Positions 7,841 to 16,997 of a DNA stretch of 64,000 nt are shown one piece after another. The translations under genes and the position numbers were made by a program. Source of the stretch: Paenibacillus aceris (GTDB lineage Bacteria; Bacillota; Bacilli; Paenibacillales; NBRC-103111); the NCBI RefSeq assembly GCF_017874035.1, contig NZ_JAGGKV010000009.1, forward strand, positions 186,001-250,000, read 5' to 3'. The notes under the pieces were generated by a model. That model ran no database searches and was not told the DNA's origin. It worked only from the letters and a program-made list of their open reading frames with translations. Positions within the stretch are counted from its first letter, which is position 1, and every line of letters begins with the position of its first letter.

Positions 7841-9763
7841 ATGCAGGAGCATTTACAGAGATGGACCTTGCAGGCTGACGGTATCGTATGGGACATAACG
7901 CAAGATCGCGCGATCCCTCACGAAGACCATCTTGAAATGAGCGGCAAGAAGGTATCCGTCATTGTCCGTTACGGCGTGAACCAAGATGGGAAACTTGTGC
8001 TGTCCCGCAAAGTGATCTGGCCTACGCTTAGGACGATACCGAATGATACACACGGCAGTTTGATCCGCGATTTTGAGTTGGAGACTATGCCGGTCATTTG
8101 GATAAACGGTAAGCCGAGCAAAAACGAGAAGCCGCTGCGCGTGGAATATAACGGACGGATCCGCATACAGAGTATCGAAGAAAACGGGATGCTGATTGAG
8201 AGATCCATCTTTCCCTCAACGGACTCGAAAAGTGTTTTAGAAAAAATCATGATTAGCAATACTTCGGATCAATTCATTTCTGTAAAAATCAGTTCTTCAA
8301 CCTCTGGCGCAAGTGTAAAAGGTGTATCCGGCATTTACCTCATCGCGGTTACGCATGATGCTGCTGGCGAATATTCGCTTGGTCCTCAGGAGTCTTGTCA
8401 ATTTGGCATCCGAATTAGTGCTAAGCATTTGAAGGAGAAGGACGAGGAACTCGATGTTTGCAAGGAAGAAAGGAAGAGAACTTGGTTAATTGAGGATATT
8501 AAGCAAAAATTACGCTTGGAAACGCCAAATCCCGTCCTTAACCGGATGTTTGAATTTGCTAAACTAAGAACGGCAGAAAGTATATTTGAAACGAAGAATG
8601 GCCCTATGCACGGTCCTGGCGGTGGACGCTACTATGCGGCTATTTGGACCAATGACCAAGTGGAGTATGCCGGACCTTTATTTCCTTACTTGGGATATAA
8701 ACTTGGGAATGAGGCGACACTCAATGCTCTTCGGTTGTTTACGTCCTTTATGGGACCCGATTATCAACCGATTCCAAGCTCTATCATTGCCGAAGGTATA
8801 GATATATGGGAAGGGGCAGGGGATCGAGGAGATGCAGCTATGTATGCATATGGCGCGGTCCTTTTTGCACTCTCATCTGGCGATTCGAAAGTTGCAAGCG
8901 AACTATGGCCGGCGATTGTGTGGAGTTTGAATTATTGTGATCGGCAAAAAAACAGAGACGGCGTCATCGCTTCGGATTCCGATGAGCTGGAGGGCAGGTT
9001 TCCGAGTGGTTCTGCAAATTTGTCAACTTCCTGTTTGGCTTATGCCGCCTACGAATACGGCGCTCATTTGGCAAGAGAGTTGGGTCATGATCAATATGCG
9101 AAACAATATGTTTGCTTAGCTAAGGAGCTTTATGATGCGATCGAGAAATACTTCGGTGCAAATGTAGAAGGATTTGATACTTACCGATATTACGACGGGA
9201 ATGAAATCTTAAGATCGTGGATTTGTTCGCCATTAGTCATGGGGATCGAGAAGCGAAAATCAGGAACGATCAAAGCCCTGCTTTCTTCAAGGCTCTGGTC
9301 GGAAAATGGTTTAGTTACTCAAGCGGGAGATACTACATTCTGGGATCGTTCCACTTTATATGCTTTACGAGGGATGCTTATCGTAGGAGAAACGGAAGCG
9401 GCAACCGCGTATCTGCTTTCCTATTCAAGCCGGAGACTGCTAGGGAACCATGTCCCTTATGCGGTAGAAGCATTTCCGGAAGGGAATCAGCGCCATCTTT
9501 CGGCTGAAAGCGCTTTGTATTGCCGAATAGTAACGGAGGGTATGTTTGGACTCCAGCCAACGGGATTGACGAGCTTTATTTGTACGCCAAGAATGCCGGA
9601 TGGTTGGGACCACATGGCGCTCCGCTCTATTCAAGCACTCGGTCGAGAATTTGATTTAATCGTGAATAGGCAAGGGGCAGGCATTGAACTTATTGTTACT
9701 GATGCCGATGGATCTATGACCTATGAAGGGGCGATCGGGACAGCATTTGAGGTGCGGAAATAA
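7841..9763 (+). CDS. Six-hairpin (alpha/alpha-barrel) glycosidase-like protein
   Basis: A 640-residue cytoplasmic protein (no signal peptide). The first 220 residues look like a beta-sandwich, the middle 330 like an (alpha/alpha)6 barrel, and the end (from about LQPTGLTSFICTPRMPDGWD) like the small C-terminal beta domain found in rhamnosidase- and GH65-like enzymes. Acidic residues in GIDIWEGAGDRGDAA and DTTFWDRS could be catalytic. I cannot assign a GH family or substrate. GGGAGGGG (7828-7835) precedes ATG 7841. It appears to be a single-gene unit ending at a hairpin. Confidence 0.65.
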   Translation: MQEHLQRWTLQADGIVWDITQDRAIPHEDHLEMSGKKVSVIVRYGVNQDGKLVLSRKVIWPTLRTIPNDTHGSLIRDFELETMPVIWINGKPSKNEKPLRVEYNGRIRIQSIEENGMLIERSIFPSTDSKSVLEKIMISNTSDQFISVKISSSTSGASVKGVSGIYLIAVTHDAAGEYSLGPQESCQFGIRISAKHLKEKDEELDVCKEERKRTWLIEDIKQKLRLETPNPVLNRMFEFAKLRTAESIFETKNGPMHGPGGGRYYAAIWTNDQVEYAGPLFPYLGYKLGNEATLNALRLFTSFMGPDYQPIPSSIIAEGIDIWEGAGDRGDAAMYAYGAVLFALSSGDSKVASELWPAIVWSLNYCDRQKNRDGVIASDSDELEGRFPSGSANLSTSCLAYAAYEYGAHLARELGHDQYAKQYVCLAKELYDAIEKYFGANVEGFDTYRYYDGNEILRSWICSPLVMGIEKRKSGTIKALLSSRLWSENGLVTQAGDTTFWDRSTLYALRGMLIVGETEAATAYLLSYSSRRLLGNHVPYAVEAFPEGNQRHLSAESALYCRIVTEGMFGLQPTGLTSFICTPRMPDGWDHMALRSIQALGREFDLIVNRQGAGIELIVTDADGSMTYEGAIGTAFEVRK

Positions 9764-9782
9764 CCACCTATAGGAATCAAAA

Positions 9783-9819
9783 AGAAACGGCTTCTGAATA
9801 ATAATCAGATGCCGTTTCT
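9783..9819. terminator. Hairpin between converging genes
   Basis: AGAAACGGCTTCTG (9783-9796) pairs with CAGATGCCGTTTCT (9806-9819) with a single mismatch. It lies just after the glycosidase gene and overlaps the last codons of the minus-strand gene. There is no long T tract, so terminator activity is uncertain. Confidence 0.5.
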
Positions 9820-10233
9820 ATGCGTATGGATAAATACTTTGCGACGCCGGAAGAAAAATCTCGTTACAGACCTAATGAATAAGAGCCACATGGGCTTCTT
9901 CCTTTGAGAAGGATGACGAACGGATCGTGGCGCAAGCGTGACGATGGGGAGAACGCAATCAATCTCATTTTGTTTCGATAAAGGTTCGACAAGCTCAGCT
10001 GCTTCTGTCGTACTGGCAACTTCAGCTTTATTTTGAAGCAGCATATCCAGTTTAAGCTCGTATTCAGTTATGCGATTGGATAGAATGAGATTTTCTTCCT
10101 TAAGTTTCTTAATAAGTTCGAATAGTAATTTCATGGTTAACTTCGGTTTCTCAGCTAAGTTAGTTTCTTGGTTATCGCAAATGGGGGACAGCAGCAGCAG
10201 CAGTTCTTCATCACTGATTACTTTGTGTGCCAC
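9805..10233 (-). CDS. Unknown protein with coiled-coil and basic C-terminus
   Basis: A 142-residue protein that I do not recognise. The start is GTG 10233, preceded by AAAGGAGG at good spacing. Residues about 30-65 (KLTMKLLFELIKKLKEEN and onward) form a leucine-rich heptad stretch likely to be a coiled coil; the end is strongly basic (SQRKKP, RFFFRRRK), suggesting nucleic-acid or membrane-surface contact. It converges on the glycosidase gene and has no obvious operon partner. Confidence 0.55.
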   Translation of the reverse strand: MAHKVISDEELLLLLSPICDNQETNLAEKPKLTMKLLFELIKKLKEENLILSNRITEYELKLDMLLQNKAEVASTTEAAELVEPLSKQNEIDCVLPIVTLAPRSVRHPSQRKKPMWLLFIRSVTRFFFRRRKVFIHTHRNGI

Positions 10234-10345
10234 GATAAGTCCTCCTTTAATCATAGATATGAATTCAGACTAGTAAAATCCTTATTCATAGATTATCAGA
10301 TTTGACTTAAAATGTTACTCGAAAACCGTTGTCGTTTTGTAGGCA

Positions 10346-11218
10346 TTAATGATGAAGAATGTTTTTGGCCTGTTTTCTCAACTCTGAAGGGGGGAGACCA
10401 AAGTATTTGGAAAACTGCTGCGAGAAATAATGAATCGAGGAAAAACCAAGATCTTCTGCAATCGACGTGATGGAACGTTCGCTTTCATGAATGGTCGCGT
10501 AAGCTCGCTGCATTTTAATACGAAAAAAGCATTCTTTAGGCGTTAGTCCGGTCATTTTCTTAAACATGCTATAGAATTGTGATTTTTTTAATTGGCATAA
10601 CTCTAACCATTGCTCATATGGTGGATTCATCCCGGGGTACTGTTCCATCAGGTCAATGATTTTTTGAATGCGGTAATCAGGGATATTATCGGACAGGCTG
10701 AGATTAATGAGTTGAAGAATCCAGCTGTAGAGCAGACTATTCACAATTTCGGCTTTAAACTGAATATCCAATCGATTCATCCGAACTATTTGGATAAAGG
10801 TTTGAATGAGCTCTGGATACCGGGAAAGCTGTGTGATCCCTGTCAGTTGGTCCAATTCCATGCTTGGCTTGATCTCCGTCAAAAGCCCAGGCTCGAAATC
10901 ATGAAGAGGGTCAAAATAAAGATGCTGAATGGTGGCTTTCTTCGTAAAAAAATCACAGTACATATCATAAGAGGAGATCGGCTGCGTTTCGGATATATGA
11001 AAGGAATGCTGAAGGCCAGGTGGAATAAAAACAAGCGTTCCTTTTTTTAGAGGATAGCTTCGGCCGTTGATTTGCACAAAGCCAGTCCCTTTATCAATGA
11101 AATGGAAAGCAAAGCAATAGCCAAACCTGTTCTTCTCTTTTATTCTTCCGGAATAAGCGTGGTAATGAGCTGCCCGAATGGATGGTTGAATTGCAACGAT
11201 AGAAGTTAATTCGTTCAT
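10346..11218 (-). CDS. AraC-family regulator with cupin-like sensor domain
   Basis: A 290-residue regulator. The N-terminal 160 residues form an AraC-type cupin pocket (GTGFVQINGRSYPLKKGTLVFIPPG), probably binding a sugar; the last 100 hold two helix-turn-helix motifs, the second around SITSIAEDLGFSSIHYFSQQFSKYFG followed by PSELR. AGAGGTG precedes its ATG. It is divergent from the beta-propeller glycosidase gene at 11461 and is the natural candidate to activate it. Confidence 0.9.
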   Translation of the reverse strand: MNELTSIVAIQPSIRAAHYHAYSGRIKEKNRFGYCFAFHFIDKGTGFVQINGRSYPLKKGTLVFIPPGLQHSFHISETQPISSYDMYCDFFTKKATIQHLYFDPLHDFEPGLLTEIKPSMELDQLTGITQLSRYPELIQTFIQIVRMNRLDIQFKAEIVNSLLYSWILQLINLSLSDNIPDYRIQKIIDLMEQYPGMNPPYEQWLELCQLKKSQFYSMFKKMTGLTPKECFFRIKMQRAYATIHESERSITSIAEDLGFSSIHYFSQQFSKYFGLPPSELRKQAKNILHH

Positions 11219-11419
11219 TGGTTACACCTCTGGCCCGCTATATCGCAAGGATGTTTTCATTTCATGCATTTTTTTAGGATAAACTGGCTTTTATCAGCTG
11301 TCAATTGGGCTCCTGAAGGAACAAAGCTGGAATTGTTTATAACCGAGCGGAAATTTCCCTAAATACAAGATCAATCTATCACGGGATAATAAACAAGAGT
11401 CACTGCTGCAATGGAAGAC

Positions 11420-11434
11420 ATGGAAACGTTCACA
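11420..11434 (+). promoter_or_regulatory. cre box (CcpA operator)
   Basis: ATGGAAACGTTCACA matches the degenerate cre consensus WTGNAANCGNWNNCW at all fixed positions. It is 27 bases before the glycosidase start codon, a position suited to carbon catabolite repression. The rest of 11219-11460 contains no gene that I can see. Confidence 0.65.
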
Positions 11435-11460
11435 ATTATCTTAGATAAAGGATGAGATCG

Positions 11461-12498
11461 ATGACAACTCAAATTCGAGGCCTGTATGACAGGCTGCTGC
11501 CAGCCCCGAGATCCGGGGGATTTCGGATGGAAGGCTATTGGGTATGGTGCGGTTCCGTCGTGAAGGGGGAGGACGACCGTTTTCACATGTTTGCATCGCG
11601 TTGGCCCAAACATGTTCCGATGCACCCGGGGTGGCTTGTTCACTCCGAAGTCGTTAGGGCAGTCTCGGATACGCCGGAGGGACCCTATACGTTCGAGGAG
11701 ATTGTACTCCCGGCGCGCGGGGCTGAGTATTGGGATGGCCGCAGCACGCATAACCCGCATATCACCAAACACGGGGACACCTATGTGCTTTATTATATGG
11801 GCTCTACTCACCCTTTGGCAGACGTAATGCCGGGAGAAGATTTCGGTCTTTCGGATCCGCGCTGCATCGTTGCCCGCGCTAATAAGCGAGTAGGCTTGGC
11901 TGTTTCAAAAAGCGTGTTCGGCCCTTGGGAACGAAGGGATGCTCCAATTCTACCTACTAGACCGGGGCGTTTTGATAGCTTCCTGACCTCCAACCCTGCG
12001 CCGTGTATCCACAAGGACGGCTCGGTGCTGCTCATTTACAAAGCGCGCCAATATGAAGGGAATGTTCATGGGCAAATGATGATCGGGGCCGCGCGTGCTG
12101 ACCGTTTTGACGGCTCTTATCGCGTAGTCAGCGAAAATCCTGTTTTTCCGCCTGCTCAGTTTCATTTGGAAGATCCGTTTATTTGGCATACGGGCGAACG
12201 CTATGAGCTCATCGCCAAAGATATGGACGGCCGTATCTGCGGGGAGCTGCATGCAGGTATCCATGCCTATTCCAAGGATGGACTAACCTGGCTCCTCTCG
12301 GATAGTCCTAAGGCCTATTCCCGAAAAATCAAATGGGATGATGGCACTGAGACCAGGATGGGCAGCTTCGAGCGGCCATTTATTCTGTTCCAGGACGGGA
12401 AACCGACACATTTGTTTGCCGCAACAGCGGATGGAGAAGGAGGCTTCGCCAAAGCTTCCAATACGTGGAACATGGTAGTTCCGATTGCCTCGGAATAA
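11461..12498 (+). CDS. Beta-propeller glycoside hydrolase (GH43/GH117/GH130-like)
   Basis: A 345-residue intracellular enzyme. Repeated blade-like motifs such as GYWVWCGSVVKGEDDRFHMF, HNPHITKHGDTYVLYYMGS, NPAPCIHKDGSVLLIY and HLEDPFIWHTGERYEL indicate a five-bladed propeller, with acidic residues at the blade edges as expected for glycosidases. No signal peptide, so it should act on imported oligosaccharides. ATG 11461 is preferred over ATG 11452 because AAAGGATGAG is well placed for it. A terminator separates it from the downstream importer operon, which probably serves the same substrate. Confidence 0.75.
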   Translation: MTTQIRGLYDRLLPAPRSGGFRMEGYWVWCGSVVKGEDDRFHMFASRWPKHVPMHPGWLVHSEVVRAVSDTPEGPYTFEEIVLPARGAEYWDGRSTHNPHITKHGDTYVLYYMGSTHPLADVMPGEDFGLSDPRCIVARANKRVGLAVSKSVFGPWERRDAPILPTRPGRFDSFLTSNPAPCIHKDGSVLLIYKARQYEGNVHGQMMIGAARADRFDGSYRVVSENPVFPPAQFHLEDPFIWHTGERYELIAKDMDGRICGELHAGIHAYSKDGLTWLLSDSPKAYSRKIKWDDGTETRMGSFERPFILFQDGKPTHLFAATADGEGGFAKASNTWNMVVPIASE

Positions 12499-12516
12499 GC
12501 GATCAATCATAGAAGA

Positions 12517-12549
12517 ACCGGCCTCTGGATATCCGAGGTCGGTTTTTTT
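12517..12549 (+). terminator. Rho-independent terminator
   Basis: ACCGGCCTC (12517-12525) pairs with GAGGTCGGT (12535-12543, one G-T pair) and is followed by seven T. It ends the beta-propeller glycosidase transcript. Confidence 0.85.
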
Positions 12550-12637
12550 ATGGTTGATTTTCATGAGTCGGTAAGACATATCTAATGATTTAAGACAATA
12601 TAGTTGAATATAACAAATTAGGGGGAGGCCACACGAT

Positions 12638-14008
12638 ATGGGGGCAACTGCAGTTAAGGGATGGACAACTTTGCTAGCCGGAGTCATGTTATTGGGTTCT
12701 TTAGCAGGGTGCAGTGGCAGCGGAAACTCTGGCAGTACGGCGACGCCAAGCGGGTCCACGCCAGCGGCAAGCGATAACGGGAAGACTCCTGAGCCTGCTG
12801 CCAAACAAGTAACGCTTCAAATGATCGAAAGTTTAACGAGTCCGGAACGCACTAAACTGCTTCAAGACGCGATCGCGCGGTTTCAAAAGGATAATCCGAA
12901 CATTAAAGTTGAACTCATCTCGCCGCCATTCGACCAAGCAGACAATAAGATAAGAACGATGCTGGCCGCCAAGCAAGACCTTGACATTCTTGAGGTCAGG
13001 GATCTAAACATCGCTGAATACGTCAACAATGGTTATCTTGAGCCTTTGGATACTTACGCTTCGAATTGGGCGGATAGTAAAACTCTCTCCGGCACGTCCA
13101 AAGTTGTAGGTTCTACGAACGGCAAACTTTACTTTATTGCCAATGCTCTTTATCAAAGACAAATGTTCTATCGGAAAGATTGGTTCGATGCCAAGGGCTT
13201 AACTGTGCCGAAGACGTGGGAGGAACTGGTGGATGCTGCCAAAAAACTGACCGATCCGAAGCAAAATCGATACGGGTTCTCATTCCGGGGAGGTCCGGGA
13301 GCGAATGGTAACTTCGACCATATGATTTACGATTATAATGACAAAGCCATGAATATTGACGACGCGCCATTTACGAAGGACGGCAAGACGGTGTATAGCA
13401 CACCAGAAGCTAAACAGGCGTTGGAGCTGTATAAAAAGCTTTATAAAGAGGCGTCGCCACCGGACTCCATCAACTGGGGATTCCAAGATCAAGTTCAAGC
13501 CTTTACGTCAGGCGTAACCGGCATTTTGCTCCAGGATCCGGACGTTATTAAGGTTCTTCAGGATAAAATGGATCCCAAAACCCTAGAGACAGCTGCCATG
13601 CCTCTGGGACCAAACGGTAAATCGCTGGTCAGCACAGGAGCGGCAGGATGGGGCATAACCGCGAATTCCAAAAATAAAAACGAAGCATGGAAATTGATTT
13701 CTTATCTCTCAAGTCCGAAAGAGAATACGGAATTCTCCAAACAAATCGGCACGATACCGATTCATACGTCAGCAACGGCAGATGCGTTCTTCCAAACGGG
13801 TCCCTACAAAACACTGCTGGATATGACTGCAAAAGCAGATACGTTCGTCAACTTTACGCCACCGTTCAAATATCCGGGCAATGGCAGCTGGGGAGAGCTG
13901 AGCATGAAAGGGCAGCAATCCTATTTGTTGGATAAAAAATCTGCCGATGACACGTTAAAGGAATGGGATAAATTTTGGCTGGATCAGAAAGCAGGATTGA
14001 AAAAATAA
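12638..14008 (+). CDS. Sugar ABC transporter substrate-binding lipoprotein
   Basis: A 456-residue extracellular solute-binding protein of the sugar-binding cluster (family 1). The signal peptide ends in lipobox LAGC (Cys about residue 25), followed by a Ser/Gly/Thr-rich linker, then the binding domain with LQDAIARFQKDNPNIKVELI and the GAAGWGITANSKNKNEAWKLISYL segment typical of maltose-binding-like proteins. GGGGGAGG precedes the ATG. First gene of a six-gene operon. No ATPase gene is present, so a shared MsmX-like ATPase elsewhere is expected. Confidence 0.92.
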   Translation: MGATAVKGWTTLLAGVMLLGSLAGCSGSGNSGSTATPSGSTPAASDNGKTPEPAAKQVTLQMIESLTSPERTKLLQDAIARFQKDNPNIKVELISPPFDQADNKIRTMLAAKQDLDILEVRDLNIAEYVNNGYLEPLDTYASNWADSKTLSGTSKVVGSTNGKLYFIANALYQRQMFYRKDWFDAKGLTVPKTWEELVDAAKKLTDPKQNRYGFSFRGGPGANGNFDHMIYDYNDKAMNIDDAPFTKDGKTVYSTPEAKQALELYKKLYKEASPPDSINWGFQDQVQAFTSGVTGILLQDPDVIKVLQDKMDPKTLETAAMPLGPNGKSLVSTGAAGWGITANSKNKNEAWKLISYLSSPKENTEFSKQIGTIPIHTSATADAFFQTGPYKTLLDMTAKADTFVNFTPPFKYPGNGSWGELSMKGQQSYLLDKKSADDTLKEWDKFWLDQKAGLKK

Positions 14009-14074
14009 GCGGAAAAGTCGGAAGCGGCGGGCGTTCATCGCCTGCCGCTGCTTGCTTACCGGGAGGTGTTCGAC

Positions 14075-14956
14075 TTGAGTGCTCGGCAAAAATTCATTCT
14101 CTCCAGCTTGCTGCCCGCACTGCTGCTTGTACTGATTTTTACCTATTATCCCTTCCTCAAAGGGGTAGTCATGGCTTTTCAAGAGTATAAGCTGTTCAAT
14201 TTAAAGCAAGTGCACTTCGTCGGTATGCAAAATTTTATTGATGCATTTCGAGACCATCAGTTTCTGGCTGCACTGAAAAACAGCGTGTACTGGGTGTTCT
14301 TTTCGTTAATTTTGCAATTTTTATTAGGATTCATTCTGGCTTTGTTTCTAAACAAGAAATTTTGGGGAAGAGGCGTGTACCAAGGATTTATTTTCTATCC
14401 GTGGGCTTTATCCGGATTCCTGATCGGGCTCATTTGGAAGTGGTTGTTTAACTCTCAAATTGGTGTTATCAACGATCTCTTGCTGCGTCTCGGACTGATT
14501 GAAGATCGGATTGGATTCTTGTCGGATCCCAAATGGGCGATGTCATCGGTTATTATTGCCAATGTATGGTATGGAATAGCTTTCTTTACGATTATGCTGC
14601 TGGCGGCATTGCAATCTATTCCTTCCGAACTGTACGAAGCAGCAAGTATCGACGGAGCTAACGGTTATCGAAAGCTGCTCGATGTAACAATTCCGTACAT
14701 CATGCCGACGATTATCGCTACCACACTGCTGCGGGTCATCTGGATTTTCAACGATCCAACACTTATTTACGGCATGACGAATGGCGGGCCGGGAGGGGCG
14801 ACACATATTTTGTCTTCCTTAATGCTTAATAAAATTATTTATGACGGTGATTATGGAGCTGCGTCGGCCGTTGGTGTCATCATGATCGTCATGTTGTTCT
14901 TGTACACGCTGTTCTACCTGATGGTAACGAAATCGGAGAAAGTAGGTGACTTTTGA
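14075..14956 (+). CDS. Sugar ABC transporter permease (MalF/UgpA type)
   Basis: About 293 residues with six membrane segments. The cytoplasmic EAA loop (YEAASIDGANGYRKLLDVTIPYIMPT) that docks the ATPase is clear. The start is TTG 14075, eight bases after GGGAGG (14061-14066); the in-frame GTG 14066 lies inside that ribosome site and cannot be the start. It follows the binding-protein gene and abuts the second permease. Confidence 0.92.
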   Translation: MSARQKFILSSLLPALLLVLIFTYYPFLKGVVMAFQEYKLFNLKQVHFVGMQNFIDAFRDHQFLAALKNSVYWVFFSLILQFLLGFILALFLNKKFWGRGVYQGFIFYPWALSGFLIGLIWKWLFNSQIGVINDLLLRLGLIEDRIGFLSDPKWAMSSVIIANVWYGIAFFTIMLLAALQSIPSELYEAASIDGANGYRKLLDVTIPYIMPTIIATTLLRVIWIFNDPTLIYGMTNGGPGGATHILSSLMLNKIIYDGDYGAASAVGVIMIVMLFLYTLFYLMVTKSEKVGDF

Positions 14957-15786
14957 TGAAGCGAAGATTCTGGTACCGGCTCATGAAGGTTGCCTTTCTC
15001 TTTTTTTACTTCGTCCTTATGGTGTTTCCTTTATACTGGATTGTCATTACCTCGTTAAAGCCTCAAAAGGAAATCTTTAGTTACCCCGTGCATTACTGGC
15101 CTGAACAATTCACACTGCAGAATTACATTAACATTTTCAAAGTTTCAAAGTTTAATGTGTATATAGCCAACAGCCTACTCGTCTCGATTACTTCTGCACT
15201 GATCGTCATCGTCATAGCAGTATGCAGCGCGTATGTGCTGGCACGATTTCGGTTTCGCGGACATAGACAAATTATGCTCGGGTTCTTCGTCACGCAAATG
15301 CTTCCAGGTTTCATTTCACTGGCTCCACTTTATATGATGATGTCAAACATGCATCTGCTCAACCATCGAATCTCATTAATCTTGATGTATACGGTCATTT
15401 TGATTCCATTTTCTACGATCATGCTGCGCGGGTTTTTCCAACGAATTCCATCCAATTTGGAGGAAGCGGCAATGATCGATGGCTGTTCCCAGTTGTCCGC
15501 GTTAATTCGAGTCATTATCCCGATTATGATGCCAGGAATTTCCTCAATGTTTATTTTCGCGTTCGTCCAGAACTGGAATGAACTTTTCCTGGCCGTCATG
15601 TTTATTGATAACGAATCGCTTAAAACGCTGCCGGTTGCAATGAATTCGTTTATCCTCAAGTTTAATGTGGATTGGGGCTCCATGTCCGCCGGAACAGTGC
15701 TTTCCGTACTCCCGACAATACTATTGTTCGCCCTCGCGCAGAGGTTCATTGTGGAGGGACTAACTCAAGGGGCGGTGAAAGGATAA
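14956..15786 (+). CDS. Sugar ABC transporter permease (MalG/UgpE type)
   Basis: A 276-residue partner permease, six membrane segments, EAA loop LEEAAMIDGCSQLSALIRVIIPIMMPG and the C-terminal LTQGAVKG typical of MalG-type proteins. ATG 14956 shares its A with the stop codon of the preceding gene (TGATG), so translation is coupled. Its own stop overlaps the next start in the same way (TAATG at 15784-15788). Confidence 0.92.
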   Translation: MKRRFWYRLMKVAFLFFYFVLMVFPLYWIVITSLKPQKEIFSYPVHYWPEQFTLQNYINIFKVSKFNVYIANSLLVSITSALIVIVIAVCSAYVLARFRFRGHRQIMLGFFVTQMLPGFISLAPLYMMMSNMHLLNHRISLILMYTVILIPFSTIMLRGFFQRIPSNLEEAAMIDGCSQLSALIRVIIPIMMPGISSMFIFAFVQNWNELFLAVMFIDNESLKTLPVAMNSFILKFNVDWGSMSAGTVLSVLPTILLFALAQRFIVEGLTQGAVKG

Positions 15787-16997
15787 TGCCCAAAGAAAAT
15801 CAAAAGATGCATTCGATCGTGGCCCATGACGAGCATGATGACCGCCATCACGGTTCGATCAATGTTCCCATCTATCAGACTAGTTTATTTTCGTTCGATA
15901 CGTACGAGCAATTCAATCTCGCAAGACTCGACGAGCAAGAAAACTTTGTATATTCCAGAGGAAATAACCCTACCGTGAGGTACTTGGAGGATAAGCTTGC
16001 ACAGCTGGAGCAAGGGGAACGGGCAAAGTGTTTTGCATCCGGTATGGCGGCGATTTCAGCAGCAATTATGTCGGTTGTTCGTCAGGGTGATCATGTAATT
16101 TGCGCGCATCAAGCTTATGGGCCTACAAGGGAATTCCTAGGAAACTATTTGCGGAAATTCGGTGTTGAAACGACCTTCGTCGATGGCAGCTCGATGGATG
16201 ACTGGAAAAATGCGGTGAGATCGAACACAAAATTATTGTACTTGGAAAGCCCGACGAGTATGATGTTTCAACTACAGGACATCCGCAAGTGTACGGAACT
16301 GGCGTCATCCATTGGAGCAGAAACGATCCTCGACAACTCGTGGGCAACGCCATGCTTTCAAAATCCGCTCGCAATGGGGGTAGGCCTCGTCGTACATTCG
16401 ATTACGAAGTACATTTCCGGGCATAGCGATTGTGTAGGTGGCGTCGTCATCGGTTCCAAACGATTGATGGACCCGCTAATGACGACTGAATATATGTTAT
16501 TCGGCGGCATTATGACGCCGCAAACCGCGGGCTTGGTTACGCGTGGGCTGCGTACACTTCCTTTGCGGATGCAATGGCATGAAACAAGTGGTCTTAAGGT
16601 TGCCGAATTTTTAAGCATTCAGTCTTATGTGGGTAAGATTAACCATCCCGGGCTTCCGGATCACCCTCAGCATGAGCTTGCACGCACTCAGATGACTGGT
16701 TACGGCAGTTTATTTTCCTTTGAATCCCATGAATCGCTCGTTACTTTAAGAAAATGGGCGGACCGATTGCAATATTTCCGAATTGGAGCCAGCTGGGGCG
16801 GATTCGAAAGTTTAGTCAATGTGAACGCCTTGAATGCCAACGATCCGCAAACTTGTACACTTGTTCGACTCTATATCGGCGCTGAGGATCCGGACGATTT
16901 AATTCATGATCTGGATCAAGCATGGCGATGCGTCGCACTGAGCCTTTCCGAGGAGGAGCAGTATGAGCAGAATTCGGGTATCAACCCAAGCGGATGA
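15786..16997 (+). CDS. Trans-sulfuration PLP enzyme (cystathionine gamma-synthase / beta-lyase family)
   Basis: A 403-residue Cys/Met-metabolism PLP-dependent enzyme (fold type I). PYQTS-like opening (VPIYQTSLFSFDTYEQF), YSRGNNPT (substrate/PLP phosphate contact), ASGMAAISAAI and the PLP lysine in HSITKYISGHSD are all present. The family cleaves or forms C-S bonds at the gamma or beta carbon of homocysteine, cystathionine or related compounds. The start ATG overlaps the permease stop, so it is fixed inside a sugar importer operon, which is unusual. Its 3' end overlaps the regulator gene by 35 bases. Substrate unknown. Confidence 0.88.
   Translation: MPKENQKMHSIVAHDEHDDRHHGSINVPIYQTSLFSFDTYEQFNLARLDEQENFVYSRGNNPTVRYLEDKLAQLEQGERAKCFASGMAAISAAIMSVVRQGDHVICAHQAYGPTREFLGNYLRKFGVETTFVDGSSMDDWKNAVRSNTKLLYLESPTSMMFQLQDIRKCTELASSIGAETILDNSWATPCFQNPLAMGVGLVVHSITKYISGHSDCVGGVVIGSKRLMDPLMTTEYMLFGGIMTPQTAGLVTRGLRTLPLRMQWHETSGLKVAEFLSIQSYVGKINHPGLPDHPQHELARTQMTGYGSLFSFESHESLVTLRKWADRLQYFRIGASWGGFESLVNVNALNANDPQTCTLVRLYIGAEDPDDLIHDLDQAWRCVALSLSEEEQYEQNSGINPSG

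Noticed and set aside
11371..11811. A 146-codon minus-strand frame over the glycosidase start
   Set aside because: Covers the cre box and start of a well-supported gene; no conserved motif.
12590..12620. GntR operator upstream of the sugar-binding gene
   Set aside because: ATATAGTTGAATATAAC is suggestive of a dyad but too imperfect to call.
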